From: Trebonia sp963737285
GTDB taxonomy: Bacteria > Actinomycetota > Actinomycetes > Streptosporangiales > Streptosporangiaceae
Direction: 5' to 3'
DNA: 64,000 nt
Assembly: GCA_963737285.1 (NCBI GenBank)
Contig: CAVTRT010000001.1
Coordinates: forward strand, 558,001 to 622,000
The notes below the pieces were generated by a model. That model saw nothing but the letters and a program-made list of their open reading frames with translations, ran no database searches and had not been told where the DNA came from. Shown in pieces: positions 16,664-26,385 of this stretch; within the stretch, counting starts at the first letter, position 1; the number at the start of each line of letters is the position of its first letter. The translations under genes were made by a program, and so were the position numbers.

Positions 16664-19131
16664 ATGGTCGAGACCAGAGGGGGGCAGGTGGCCGCTCGGC
16701 AGCGTAGGAAGCCAGTTTCGACGTATCGGCTGCAGCTCACCCGGGATTTCGGGTTCGCCGCGGCGGCCGAGATCGCGGGCTACCTGGCGGATCTCGGTGT
16801 GACGCACGTCTACCTGTCACCGATCCTGCAGGCGACGCCCGGCTCCGATCACGGCTACGACGTTACCGATCACTCCAAGGTACGGCCGGAGCTTGGCGGC
16901 GAAGGTGGCTTTCGCGCGATGGCGGCCGAGCTCGGACGCAACGACATCGGCGTCGTCCTCGACATCGTGCCGAACCACATGGCCATCCCGACCCCCGAGC
17001 ACCTCAACCGGCAGTTGTGGTCGGTGCTGAAGCACGGCAGGGAGTCGCAGTACGCGCACTGGTTCGACATCGACTGGACCGTGCACGAGAACCGGATGCT
17101 GCTGCCGATCCTGGCCGGCCCTCCCGAGGACTGCCGCGACGACCTCGTGGTCGAGCCCGACGGGCCGGACGGCGTGCCGGTACTGCGCTACTTCGGCCAC
17201 GTGCTGCCGCTATGGCCGGGGACCGCCCGGCTGCCCTTGGCGGGGCTGCTTGAGTCGCAGCACTACAAGCTCGCTGACTGGCGAACCGAGAGCAGTGAGC
17301 TGAACTGGCGGCGGTTCTTCGACATCACCTCGCTGATCGCGATCCGGGTCGAGGAGCCGACGTCTTCGACGCCTCCCACGCGGTCATCCTCCGGCTGGTC
17401 GCCGACGGCCTGATCGACGGCCTGCGGGTCGATCACCCGGACGGGCTGGCCGACCCGCGCGGCTACTTTCGCCGCCTGGCCGACGCCACTGGCGGGATGT
17501 GGGTGGCCGCTGAGAAGATTCTCGCCTTCGGCGAGCGACTGCCTGCCGACTGGCCGGTGGCCGGGACTAGCGGCTACGACACGCTCGGCCTGGTGACCGG
17601 CCTGTTCGTCAACCCGGCGGGGGCGGCCCCGCTCACCGACCAGTACACGCGGTTCGTCGGCCAGGAGGCCGCTGAACCGGTCGCCACGGACTTCGCAAGC
17701 GTCGCGGCAGCGGCCAAGCGCGAGGTAACGTGGGCGGCGTTCGGCTCGGAGATAGCCAGGCTGGCCCGCCTTGCCGAGGGCAGGCTCAGAAACGAGTTCG
17801 GCGCCAGCGCTGGCACCGGTGACACTCACCGGGTCCTGGCGGAGCTGGCCGCCGGGTTCAAGGTGTACCGCGCCTACACCTACCCGGGCGAGACGCCGAC
17901 CCCGGAAGCCGAGGCCGCGATCCGCACCGCGGTGACGGCCGCCCTGACGCAACTGCCCACGCGACTGCACCCGCAGGCCAGGCAACTCGCGGAGGCGGCG
18001 CTCAACTCGACCGACGCGGAGTTCGCGACCCGGTTCCAGCAGATAACCGGACCGGTGCTCGCCAGGGGAATCGAGGACACCGCGGACTACCGCTGGCCCC
18101 GGCTGATCTCCAGCAACGAGGTTGGCGGCGACCCGGACCGCTTCAGCGTCACGCCAGCGCAGTTCCATGAGGCCGCTGGGCGGCTGCAGCGCGACTGGCC
18201 GCTCACGATGACCACGCTGTCCACCCACGACACCAAGCGGCAGGAAGACACCCGTGCCCGGCTGGCGGTGCTCGCCGAGATCCCCGACGCATGGGGCGAG
18301 ACGGTCAGGAGATGGCACGCGGGGGCGATCTCGCCGCCAGGCCATGTTCATAGCAGTCACGTCGTCGACCCCGATACCGAGTACTTCTTGTGGCAGACCT
18401 TCGTTTGCGCGTGGCCGCTGAGCGGGTACCGGCTGACCGGTTACCTGACGAAGGCGATCCGCGAGGCCAAGCTGAGGACGTCATGGACCGATTCGGATCC
18501 CGGGTACGAGGCGGCCGTGCTCGGCCTCGCGACGCGGGTCCTGGCGGACACGGAACTGGCGACCGACATCAAGCGGTTCGTCGACGACATCTCCCCTGAC
18601 GCGATGGTCGCCTCGCTGGGCGCGAAGCTCGTCCAGCTCACCATGCCCGGCGTCGCGGATGTCTACCAGGGCTGCGAGCTTGGCGGGCTCTCGCTGGTCG
18701 ATCCGGACAACCGCCGACCGGTCGACTACCGGCGCCGCCGGGAGTTGCTGTCAAGCCTCGACGACGGACAGCTCGACCTGGCGACGCGCGATGGCCGCAA
18801 GCTCCTGGTCACCGTGAGCGCTCTGCGGCTGCGCCGCGAGCACCCCGACTGGTTCACCGGCCCGGAGGCTGCCTACACGCCGATGACCGCGGAAGGACCG
18901 GCCAGCGACCACGTCATCGCCTTCGCCAGAAGCGGCGGCGCGATCACCGTCGCCACCCGCCTCCCGGTCACCCTGCGCGATAACGGCGGCTGGGCCGACA
19001 CGAGCCTGCTGATCCCGCGAACCGAGGGTGGCTGGCGCGATGTCCTGACCGGACAGCCTTACGCTGGCGGCGCCACCGCCCTGGCCGACCTGACCGCACG
19101 TTTTCCCGTTGCGCTTCTGGAACGAATGTGA
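16664..19131 (+). pseudogene. treY: Malto-oligosyltrehalose synthase TreY, one-base frameshift
   Basis: The frame from ATG 16664 (GTG 16661 also possible; GGGGGAAG upstream) encodes a GH13 TreY N-terminus: VSTYRLQLTRDFGF, LGVTHVYLSPILQATPGSDHGYDV, VLDIVPNHMA. It breaks near 17359 after RVEEP. The other frame continues at once with DVFDASHAVILRLVADGLIDGLRVDHPDGL, which carries the catalytic Asp, and runs to 19131 (LSTHDTKRQEDTRARL, MPGVADVYQGCE). Adding one G at GAGCCGACG restores an 822-residue protein of normal length. TreY turns the reducing-end glucose of maltodextrin into a trehalosyl unit. Either a consensus error or a recent mutation; treZ directly downstream has the same defect. Confidence 0.85.
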
Positions 19132-19155
19132 CGGAAATGACGAAAGGTGTGAAGG

Positions 19156-20912
19156 TTGATTAGCGGGTTCCGGGTCTGGGCACCGAACGCCGAGTGGGTC
19201 GACGTCGAGGTGGCGGGCACCCCGCACCGGATGCACCCTGATCCGGCCCGAGCGGGGTGGTGGGCCGCCGACGTCGACGCCCCTGCCGAGGCCGACTACG
19301 CCTTCACTCTCGACGGCGCCGCACCGCTAGCCGACCCGCGCTCGCCTCGCCAGCCGCAGGGCCCGGCGAGCACATCCCGAACGAGCCCGCCCACTCCCTT
19401 CCCCTTCACAGACTCCGGCTGGCGGGGAATGCCGCTGGCGGGGTCGGTCATCTACGAGCTGCACATCGGCACGTTCACGCCGGAAGGGACGCTGAAGGCC
19501 GCAATCGGCAAGCTCGGCCACCTCGTCAGCCTGGGCGTGACGACAATCGAGCTGATGCCGGTCGCGGCATTCCCTGGCGAGCACGGCTGGGGCTATGACG
19601 GGATCAGCCTGTGGGCAGTGCACGAGCCATACGGGGGCCGGCGGCACTCGCGAGATTCGTCGACGAGTGCCACCGCCAGGGCCTGTCCGTTCTGCTCGAT
19701 GTCGTGTACAACCATGTGGGACCCGGCAATCGCCTGGCGGAATTCGGGCCGTACTTCACCAGCGCGCACTCGACGCCGTGGGGAGAGGCGGTCAACCTGG
19801 ACCAGGCCGGGTCCGATGAGGTGCGCGACTTCATCGTCGGCAACGCGCTGCGCTGGCTGCGGGACTTCCGCATCGACGGACTTCGGCTCGACGCGGTGCA
19901 CGCCCTGAAGGACAACCGGGCGCTGCACATCCTGGAGGAGCTCAGCGCCGAGGTCGACGCGCTAGCCACCGCGACAGGGCGGTCCATCGTGCTGATCGCC
20001 GAGACCGACATGAACAATCCGAGGCTCATCACCGCGCGCGAAGCCGGCGGCTATGGGATGACCGGGCAGTGGAACGACGACTTCCACCACGCGGTGCACG
20101 CCGCCGTTACCGGCGAGCGGCAGGGATACTACGGGGACTTCGGGTCGATGGCGGCCCTGGCCAAGACGCTGACCGGGGCCTACTTCCACGACGGCAGTTG
20201 GTCGCAGTTCCGCGATCGCAGTCACGGGCGACCCGTTGACCGCGCTCACACGCCCGCCTACCGGTTCATCGGCTTCCTGCAAGACCACGACCAGGTGGGC
20301 AACCGCGCCATCGGCGACCGGATCACTGGCTCGCTGACTCGTGACATGCTGCACGTCGCGGCCGGCCTCGTGCTGACCGCGCCGTTCACCCCGATGCTGT
20401 TCATGGGCGAGGAGTGGGGCGCCGGCACCCCGTTCCAGTACTTCACCGACCACACCGACCCGTTCTTCGCGGACGCGGTGACCACCGGCCGCCGGTCGGA
20501 GTTCGCCTCGCATGGCTGGTCAGTGCAGGACGTGCCCGACCCGCAAGACCGGAAGACGTTCCTGCGCTCCAAGCTCGACTGGTCCGAGCCGGCTCGCCAG
20601 CCCTACGCATCGACCCTGGCCTGGTACCGCGAGCTCATCGCGCTGCGCAAGTCCCGCCCGGAGCTCACCGACCACCGGCTGGACCGGGTCCGCGTGGACT
20701 ATGACGACAGCGCTCGCTGGCTGCTTGTCCGCCGGGGCGCCGTGCGGGTAGCGGCGAACCTCAGTGACCAGCCCGCACGCATTCCCCTGGAAGCCGCTGC
20801 CTGTTCCGCCATTCTGGCCGCATCCGCCCCAGGAGTCACTGCGGACTCGGAGACCATTTCTCTTCCTGCGGCTTCTCTTGCCGTGGTCGAGGTTGTCAGC
20901 AGCCGGACCTGA
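19156..20912 (+). pseudogene. treZ: Malto-oligosyltrehalose trehalohydrolase TreZ, one-base frameshift
   Basis: It starts at TTG 19156 after GAAGG, 24 nt behind treY. The frame reads FRVWAPNAEWVDVEV, then GSVIYELHIGTFTPEGT and GWGYDGISLWAVHEPYGG, and breaks near 19640. The other frame continues with PAALARFVDECHRQGLSVLLDVVYNHVGPGN, RIDGLRLDAVHAL (nucleophile Asp) and FMGEEWGAGTPFQYFTDH to 20912. One missing base in the GGGGGCCGG run explains the break; repaired length is 585, normal for TreZ. It releases trehalose from the TreY product. The linker after ADPRSPRQPQG is unusual in sequence and might hide a further paired shift. Confidence 0.85.
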
Positions 20913-20918
20913 CCTCGT

Positions 20919-21266
20919 TCATCGCGATTCGTTTAGCTGCCCGCGTTGCACTGCGGCCTTCCGGACTGGCGCCGGGACTGCGCGCGGCGCATCCCCGTCT
21001 TGTGGAGCCGGCTCGGAGACGATCCGTGCCCGCCTGAAGCGGACGCCGCGTGCCACGTGCAGGCGAACGAGGTCACGCCAGCCGGGGATGGCAGGAACCG
21101 GGACCGGCCCGCCCGCTAGCCAGTCCTGGTACTGCCGGTCAGAGGGCGTGTACGTGTCCCGCGTCTCCAGGCACCGCTGGGTGAGTCGTCGCCGCGATCG
21201 ACTCGTCAAGGCCCTGAGGGCTGTGCTGCTAAGATCGTCCCTGTTTGTGGGAGTTGATAGGGACAC
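20919..21266 (-). pseudogene. DUF6879-like relic
   Basis: A minus-strand frame (GTG 21266) contains LETRDTYTPSDRQYQDWLAGG and GWRDLVRLHVARGVRFRRARIVSEP, the core of DUF6879 proteins that often accompany XRE regulators in actinobacteria. After SEP the usual SDYIRxE-type C-terminal half is missing, replaced by an Ala/Arg-rich tail, and the N-terminal helix is disturbed. It is therefore read as a truncated remnant, overlapping the promoter of the mannosyltransferase gene. The family call is from remembered motifs and is moderate. Confidence 0.4.
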
Positions 21267-21280
21267 GGTGGGGATTGTAG

Positions 21281-22426
21281 TTGTCCAAGCCCGAGGTCAT
21301 GCCCGGATCGCAGCCGTCGGCGGCGCACAAACGACCGTCCAGGGTGCACCGCCCGCGCCTGAATCTCGATGAGCGGGCCGCGATCGGCATGTGGGCCGCC
21401 GCGCACGTGGTCCTCTTGGTCCTCGTGTGGGCGGCTGCGTGGGTCTACCGCGATGTCCCTAGTCACGCCCCGCTGACCGGGGCATTCGAGCACTGGGACG
21501 CGAACTGGTTGCGCAACATCGCGCAGTATGGCTACTTCTCTGCGCAGTCGCAGAAGAACAGCACCGCGTTCTTCCCCGGCTACCCGATAGTGCTCGCGGC
21601 AGCCCATCTGGTCTTGCGCAACTGGACGCTGTCAGAGCTGATCGTCTCGGGCATTGCGGGATGCTTCGTGGTGGTCTCGCTGGCCCGACTCGCGGGCAGC
21701 CGGCGTGCGGTGATCTACCTGCTGACGATGCCTGCGGCAATCTTCCTCATGGTCGGGTACTCCGAGTGCCTGTTCCTGGCGTTCGCGATCCCCGCGTGGC
21801 TCGCCGCGACCCGAGGCCGATGGTGGCATGCCGCGCTGCTGGCGGCGCTGTCCGGCCTAGTGCGCCCGGACGCACTCTTCCTGATCCCGGCGCTGACCGT
21901 AATGGCGCTTACCGGCCCGCGAGGGCAGCGCCTCGCGAACGCCGCCAAGAGCTGCTGCGCCTTTGCTGGCCCGCTTGCCTACGAGACCTACCTGACTGTG
22001 CATTCCGGATGGGATACCTGGCAAAAGGCAAACCAGGGCGGCTGGGACCTGCACCTGGTCACGCCGGTTTCAGCATGGAAGACGACCTGGTGGGCAGCGT
22101 TCCGGCATCCGTTCAGCGCCGGCTACGCATTCGAGTTCCAGCTCGAACTCGGTGCGGTCGTAGCGATGCTTCTCGCCGCTGTCGCGTTCCTGTTGTTGCG
22201 CCGCTGGCCCGAGGCCGTGTACTGCGGGCTGGCCGTGATCTCGATCGGAACCCAGACTTGGTACCAGACCGGCCCGCGCACTCTTCTCGTGCTATTCCCG
22301 GTCTGGGTCGCGCTCGCCGCCGCTGACGCACGCCGCCCGTGGGTCCGGTACGCCTACCTCAGCGTGAGCATGCCGCTGGCAGTCGTGCTCGGCCTGCTGT
22401 TCCTGGCAGATCAGTGGGCCGGCTGA
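21281..22426 (+). CDS. Membrane mannosyltransferase, PIG-V-like
   Basis: 381 residues from TTG 21281; translation is assumed to start there because no better start precedes the first helix. A basic N-terminus is followed by about 9-10 membrane helices. The first outer loop has FEHWDANWLRNIAQYGYF, the acidic motif of GT-C enzymes, then FFPGYPIVLAAAHLV and GYSECLFLAFAIPAW, all typical of actinobacterial PIG-V/GPI-mannosyltransferase-like proteins. It probably moves a sugar from a polyprenyl-phosphate donor to an extracellular acceptor. It appears monocistronic. Confidence 0.75.
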   Translation: MSKPEVMPGSQPSAAHKRPSRVHRPRLNLDERAAIGMWAAAHVVLLVLVWAAAWVYRDVPSHAPLTGAFEHWDANWLRNIAQYGYFSAQSQKNSTAFFPGYPIVLAAAHLVLRNWTLSELIVSGIAGCFVVVSLARLAGSRRAVIYLLTMPAAIFLMVGYSECLFLAFAIPAWLAATRGRWWHAALLAALSGLVRPDALFLIPALTVMALTGPRGQRLANAAKSCCAFAGPLAYETYLTVHSGWDTWQKANQGGWDLHLVTPVSAWKTTWWAAFRHPFSAGYAFEFQLELGAVVAMLLAAVAFLLLRRWPEAVYCGLAVISIGTQTWYQTGPRTLLVLFPVWVALAAADARRPWVRYAYLSVSMPLAVVLGLLFLADQWAG

Positions 22427-22787
22427 CCGCCGGAGCACGTCGCCGAGACCCGGCATGCCCGGCGTCCCCGAGATCGTGGCGTCACTGAGCGGCCAGTTGC
22501 TCGTCGGGGACGCGCTGTCGGGTGAGACGCACGCTGGTGCGGCGTCGTCTGGCGAGATGGTGGCCGGGGACACGGTTGCCGGCCAGGTGCGGGCCGCGGT
22601 GGATATGGCCGTCTCGCTGGCCGCTCCCGAGCTGGCAGTGACGATCCGCGCTGCCGCCGAGGCCCTCGCGCCGCTGGCCGGCCGGCGCCAAACAGTCGCC
22701 CACGCTTTTCTTGTGCCCTAATGGGGGTGTACGCTGCCCTTGCCTTATTAGTGAAAATTTTCACGTGGTGTCTGGGATGGGTCGAGG
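22427..22787. other. Intergenic region
   Basis: 361 bases. An 88-codon frame at 22455-22721 is rich in Gly, Ala and Val but has no ribosome site or family and is not called. The region ends with an AT-rich palindrome just before the pentapeptide gene. Confidence 0.4.
22751..22764. promoter_or_regulatory. 14-bp perfect palindrome before the pentapeptide gene
   Basis: GTGAAAATTTTCAC, 23 bp before ATG 22788, in an otherwise GC-rich region. It could be an operator or part of a promoter; the binding factor is unknown. Confidence 0.4.
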
Positions 22788-24892
22788 ATGCTTCATCGGA
22801 GAGCGCGCGCCCGTGGACTGAGCGCACTAGTCGGCATCGGCGTTACCTGCGGCGGCCTTGTCGCCGTCGGCGGGCCTGCCCTCACGGCCGAGGCGGCGGT
22901 GACCTGCCCCACGGTCTCGGCGTCCGGGGCGGTGACCCCGGCCCCCGCGGCGGGCGTGGACTGGAGGTTCTGCGACCTGCGGAACGCGAACCTGGCCAGT
23001 GCGAACCTCAGCGGCGCCGACCTAGGCTACACGAACCTCAGCGGCGCGAACCTGACCGGTGCCGCGCTGTCCCAGGCCGACCTGGACAGCGCCACCCTCA
23101 GCGGCGCGAACCTGACCGGTGCCGTGGCGTCCCAGGCCGACCTGGAAGGGGCTCTGCTCAGCCAGGCGAATCTCAGCGGCGCGAACCTGACCGATGCCAC
23201 CCTGTCGCAGGCAGAACTCAAATCTGCCAACCTCTCCGGGGCGATGCTGACCGGGGCGACGCTCGACCGCACGTATACCTGCGGCGTTACCGGTACCCCG
23301 GCGGCGCTTGCGTCGTCGGACTGGCACCTGCTGAGCGGCTGCCTGATGGGGCCAGATGCCACCATCGAGAAGGCGAACCTCGCCTCGGCCGACCTGTCCG
23401 GATATGACCTTGCCGGGTCGGCTTTTGTCGACGACATCCTCACCGGCGCGAACCTCACGAACGTGAACCTCACCGACGCGTACACGATTCGGCTGAACCT
23501 GCAAGGCGCGGACATCTCCGGTGCAAACCTCACGGGGGCCTGGCTCGCAGAGGTGCAGTCCGGTGGCGTCGCCGCGTCGCCGGCACCGAAACTGCCGGCC
23601 AACTGGAACCTGGTCGGTGGCTACCTGATGGGACCGGCGGCGGACCTGTCCGGCGCGGACCTGTCCGAACTGGACCTCGCCGGCATCGACCTGGCGGGTG
23701 CGGACCTCGCTGGCGCGAACATCACCGGGACCGGGCCGCGGGCGCCACCATCACCGACGTGCAGACCGGCGGCCTCACCGGGAAGCCCGCGTCGCTTCCC
23801 GCGAGCATGGGCGTCGTGAGCGGCTACCTGGTCGGACCGGATGCCTACCTCAACGCGGCGGCCCTGAACGGTGCCAGCCTGGTCGACTACGACCTGACTG
23901 GGGCGAACCTCCAGAACGCAGACCTGGCCGGTGCCAGCCTCGCTGGCGCGCGGCTAGACGGCGCGAATCTGCTGAGCGCGAACCTGACCGGTGCCAGCCT
24001 GCCGGACGCGGACCTGGCGAAGGCTGGCCTGGAGAGGGCTGTCCTGCACAGTGCCAGCCTCCCGGGCGCTGACCTGGCTGGCGCGAACCTGCAGGCCGCG
24101 GACCTGTCTGATGCTGCGCTGCCCATCGCGAACCTGGACGACGCCGAACTGCAGGGGGCCAACCTGTCCGGCGCGATTCTCTCCGCGGCTACCTTGACCG
24201 GTGCCAGGTGGCTTGACACCACGTGCCCGGACGGCTCCAACTCCAACCTGTACGTGGACGGCTGCTTCAGCGCGAAGGACACCACGCCGCCGACGGCGAC
24301 CGTGACGGGTGTCGCCAACGGCAAGGTGTACGTGACTGGCGACGTCCCCGAGGCGGGCTGCAAGACGATCGACAACGGGACGGTCGCCACGGCTGCCACG
24401 CTAGAGGTTAAGACGACGGGCAAGAACGGGGTGGGCCGGTTCACCGCGACCTGCTCGGGCGCGGTTGACCTGGCCGGGAACAAGCAGAAGGCCCCGGTCT
24501 CCGTCAGCTACACCGTCGCGTATGGCCTGCACGGATTCATCGCCCCGGGCAACGGCGGCACCGTTGCCCGCTCGTCGAAGACGATCACCGTCCGGTTCCG
24601 GCTGACCAATGCCAGTGGCAGCGCGATCTCAGCATCGCTGGAGAAGTCCCTCGCGTCGGCTCACGACGTGCGGGTGACGCTGGCCGGTCCGGCGATCAAG
24701 GCGGTCACGGTGAACTGCGGCTGGAACGCGTCCCAGGCGGACCTGACCTGCGCGATCCGCATTCCGTCGGGAGTTAGGACCGGTAGTTCGCAGAAGTACA
24801 CCCTCACCGCGGCCGAGGGCCTCGGCGACGGGTTCCTGACGGTCCCAGCGGTGCGTGGCACCGCAGACCCCGAGGTCATCCACTTCAAGTAA
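22788..24892 (+). pseudogene. Secreted pentapeptide-repeat protein, one-base frameshift
   Basis: It starts at ATG 22788 with GGTCGAGG upstream. A signal peptide (GLSALVGIGVTCGGLVAVGGPALTAEA) is followed by blocks of A(D/N)Lxx pentapeptides such as ANLSGADLGYTNLSGANL, forming right-handed quadrilateral helices. Three blocks are separated by G(C/Y)L(M/V)GPDA-type linkers. The frame breaks near 23740 after ANITGTG; the other frame continues with ATITDVQTGGLTGKP and more repeats, then a beta-rich C-terminal region (24280-24890) with DTTPPTATVTG. One missing base gives 701 residues. Secreted pentapeptide proteins are of unknown role. The gene converges on the hairpin-bracketed AbiEi-like gene. Confidence 0.8.
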
Positions 24893-24926
24893 GGCCTTGT
24901 GCCGCTGCGCGCCCAGCCGATTCCCG

Positions 24927-24978
24927 AATGCCATGTTGTTGTGGTTGTCGCAACAACCACAACAACATGTGATCATGA
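24927..24978 (+). repeat. Left 52-bp inverted repeat with internal 16-bp hairpin
   Basis: Outer flank AATGC, then arms CATGTTGTTGTGGTTG (24932-24947) and CAACCACAACAACATG (24954-24969) around loop TCGCAA, then inner flank TGATCATGA. The whole unit recurs in reverse at 26110-26161 on the other side of the AbiEi-like gene, differing only in one compensated stem pair and the loop. Confidence 0.92.
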
Positions 24979-25008
24979 CGGCTGAGGTTGCGTGGCCGCG
25001 CGGAGTGC

Positions 25009-26025
25009 CTAGATCACGGCGATGACGGGACAGGTGGGACCGCAGGGCTTCAGGGTCTGGGCGCTCCAGTCCCGCGCGATGAGCGCCCGGGCGAACTGCT
25101 CGGCTTGCTCACAGGGGCGATTCGCGACTTCCTTGAAGCCGTAGCGGAGCGTGTCGGCCCTCGTGGCGATCTTGGTCTCGTTGTCGCGCCGGCGATCCTT
25201 GTCGAGATCCTCCGACGGGTGAAAGGCGAGACCGTCGAGCTCAACGGCCAGGTTGAACGCCTCGTAGAAATTGTCGAGGTACCGGGTGCCGTCCGCACCG
25301 TCTCGCCTCGACTGCCGGCTAGCTCCTGGCAGCCCGTGGGCACGCTCGACGTCGCGGACCCAGCGGCGCTCGAGTGGGAAATGCACGCCATCGCTGACGT
25401 CGGTGAGCGCGTCCTTCAGCCAGGTCCGCCTGGCCATCTTCTTGCGAGCGGGAAGTGCCGCGCTGATCATCGCGGGCGTCGCCCTATTTCGCGTGATGGC
25501 ACGCGACAGCCACGCGTAAGCATCGTCAAGAGTGCGAGCCGAGTCAACGAGGTCGAGGACCGTATGCACGAGCGGGACATACGGCAGGCTCAGCAGCCTT
25601 TCCTTGTACCCCGTCCAGTTGGCGTTTCGGTGGACGACTACATCGGGCAGGTCGGTGAACCGAGTCGGATTAGCCTTCCCCGGGATGGTGACGTGGACCT
25701 TCCCGGCAGGATTCGGCCTTCCCATGCCCGCCTTGCCGAACTCCCAAAACTCGGCCGCCGTCTCGTGGCTGAGTGCCGCGCCGTCCCCCATCCGCAAGAT
25801 GACCGCCCAGAGCCTGGCCTCCCAGGTGAGCTCTCCGCTGAACGTTGCGTAAACCCCCCGGTAGACGGTCTGCCAGTGGCCGCGTTCAACTTGCCAGCGG
25901 ATGTCCCCGCGCGATATGCCGACCGCGCGGGCCTGGACCGCAGAGATCATCTGCTTCTGGAAGTGCAGGATCTTGTGCTTCTCACCCTCAAGCCAGCGGG
26001 CATCCGGCTTCGGCATGTAGAGCAT
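25009..26025 (-). CDS. AbiEi-like winged-helix protein with C-terminal endonuclease-like domain
   Basis: 338 residues from ATG 26025 (a second ATG three codons in). The N-terminus (about 20-60) reads ISAVQARAVGISRGDIRWQVERGHWQTVYRGVYATF, the AbiEi antitoxin-type winged helix. A middle domain follows with LSHETAAEFW. The last ~100 residues, DNFYEAFNLAVELDGLAFH...KDRRRDNETKIA, look like the DUF559/Vsr-type nuclease fold with E, D, H and KD/RDN residues. No AbiEii toxin gene is adjacent. The gene is alone between two inverted hairpin repeats, and a 15-bp palindrome sits in its leader. Such proteins are common in actinobacteria, often in defence or mobile contexts, but function is unproven. Confidence 0.8.
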   Translation of the reverse strand: MLYMPKPDARWLEGEKHKILHFQKQMISAVQARAVGISRGDIRWQVERGHWQTVYRGVYATFSGELTWEARLWAVILRMGDGAALSHETAAEFWEFGKAGMGRPNPAGKVHVTIPGKANPTRFTDLPDVVVHRNANWTGYKERLLSLPYVPLVHTVLDLVDSARTLDDAYAWLSRAITRNRATPAMISAALPARKKMARRTWLKDALTDVSDGVHFPLERRWVRDVERAHGLPGASRQSRRDGADGTRYLDNFYEAFNLAVELDGLAFHPSEDLDKDRRRDNETKIATRADTLRYGFKEVANRPCEQAEQFARALIARDWSAQTLKPCGPTCPVIAVI

Positions 26026-26067
26026 GTGACTACTGTGACTGGAAACGCGACAGAGGGTGACCGAAAC

Positions 26068-26082
26068 GGGGCAATTTGCCCC
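26068..26082. promoter_or_regulatory. Palindrome in the leader of the AbiEi-like gene
   Basis: GGGGCAA-T-TTGCCCC, perfect, 42 bp upstream of the start codon and inside the repeat-bracketed unit. AbiEi-type proteins autorepress through inverted repeats, so this is a candidate operator. Confidence 0.45.
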
Positions 26083-26109
26083 AGTCCGGTTCAGTCCTGG
26101 TCTCTGGCT

Positions 26110-26161
26110 TCATGATCACATGTCGTTGTGGTTGTCCTAGCAACCACAACGACATGGCATT
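26110..26161 (-). repeat. Right 52-bp inverted repeat with internal 16-bp hairpin
   Basis: Reverse copy of 24927-24978. Arms CATGTCGTTGTGGTTG (26119-26134) and CAACCACAACGACATG (26141-26156) enclose loop TCCTAG. The stem pair that is T-A on the left is C-G here, so pairing is preserved. Confidence 0.92.
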
Positions 26162-26275
26162 ACGCCTGGAACGTCGGACGCCGCGGGCCGGACGGATGCC
26201 CCCCTCAGTGCATCCGTCCGGCCCTGGCCGTTTCCCATGGAAGGTGCCGCGTGAAGGCGGCCTCACGGCATTCTA

Positions 26276-26290
26276 GTCACTATAAGTGAC
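26276..26290. promoter_or_regulatory. Candidate TetR operator upstream of the ABC-importer operon
   Basis: GTCACT-ATA-AGTGAC, a perfect 6-3-6 inverted repeat 23 bp before the -35 box. A one-mismatch copy lies at 36227-36241. The TetR-family gene within the operon is the obvious candidate regulator. Confidence 0.5.
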
Positions 26291-26312
26291 ACGGCGATTA
26301 CTTTTCTACATG

Positions 26313-26341
26313 TTGACGGGTGACGTGACCTGGCTTACATT
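26313..26341 (+). promoter_or_regulatory. Promoter of the ABC-importer operon
   Basis: A -35 box TTGACG (26313-26318), a 17-nt spacer and a -10 box TACATT (26336-26341), 44 bp before ATG 26386. ATGGAGGAGAC upstream of the start gives a strong ribosome site. Confidence 0.55.
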
Positions 26342-26385
26342 GCTGCCTAATACCTGAATCACCTCTCATATCTCATGGAGGAGAC

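Noticed and set aside
17340..17500. Programmed frameshift in treY
   Set aside because: No slippery heptamer with downstream structure is evident, and similar one-base breaks occur in seven unrelated genes, so error or decay is more likely.
22455..22721. Small frame of 88 codons before the pentapeptide gene
   Set aside because: Low-complexity Ala/Gly/Val translation with no supporting signals.
25009..26025. Complete AbiE toxin-antitoxin pair
   Set aside because: Only an AbiEi-like winged helix fused to a nuclease-like domain is present; no AbiEii nucleotidyltransferase is adjacent.
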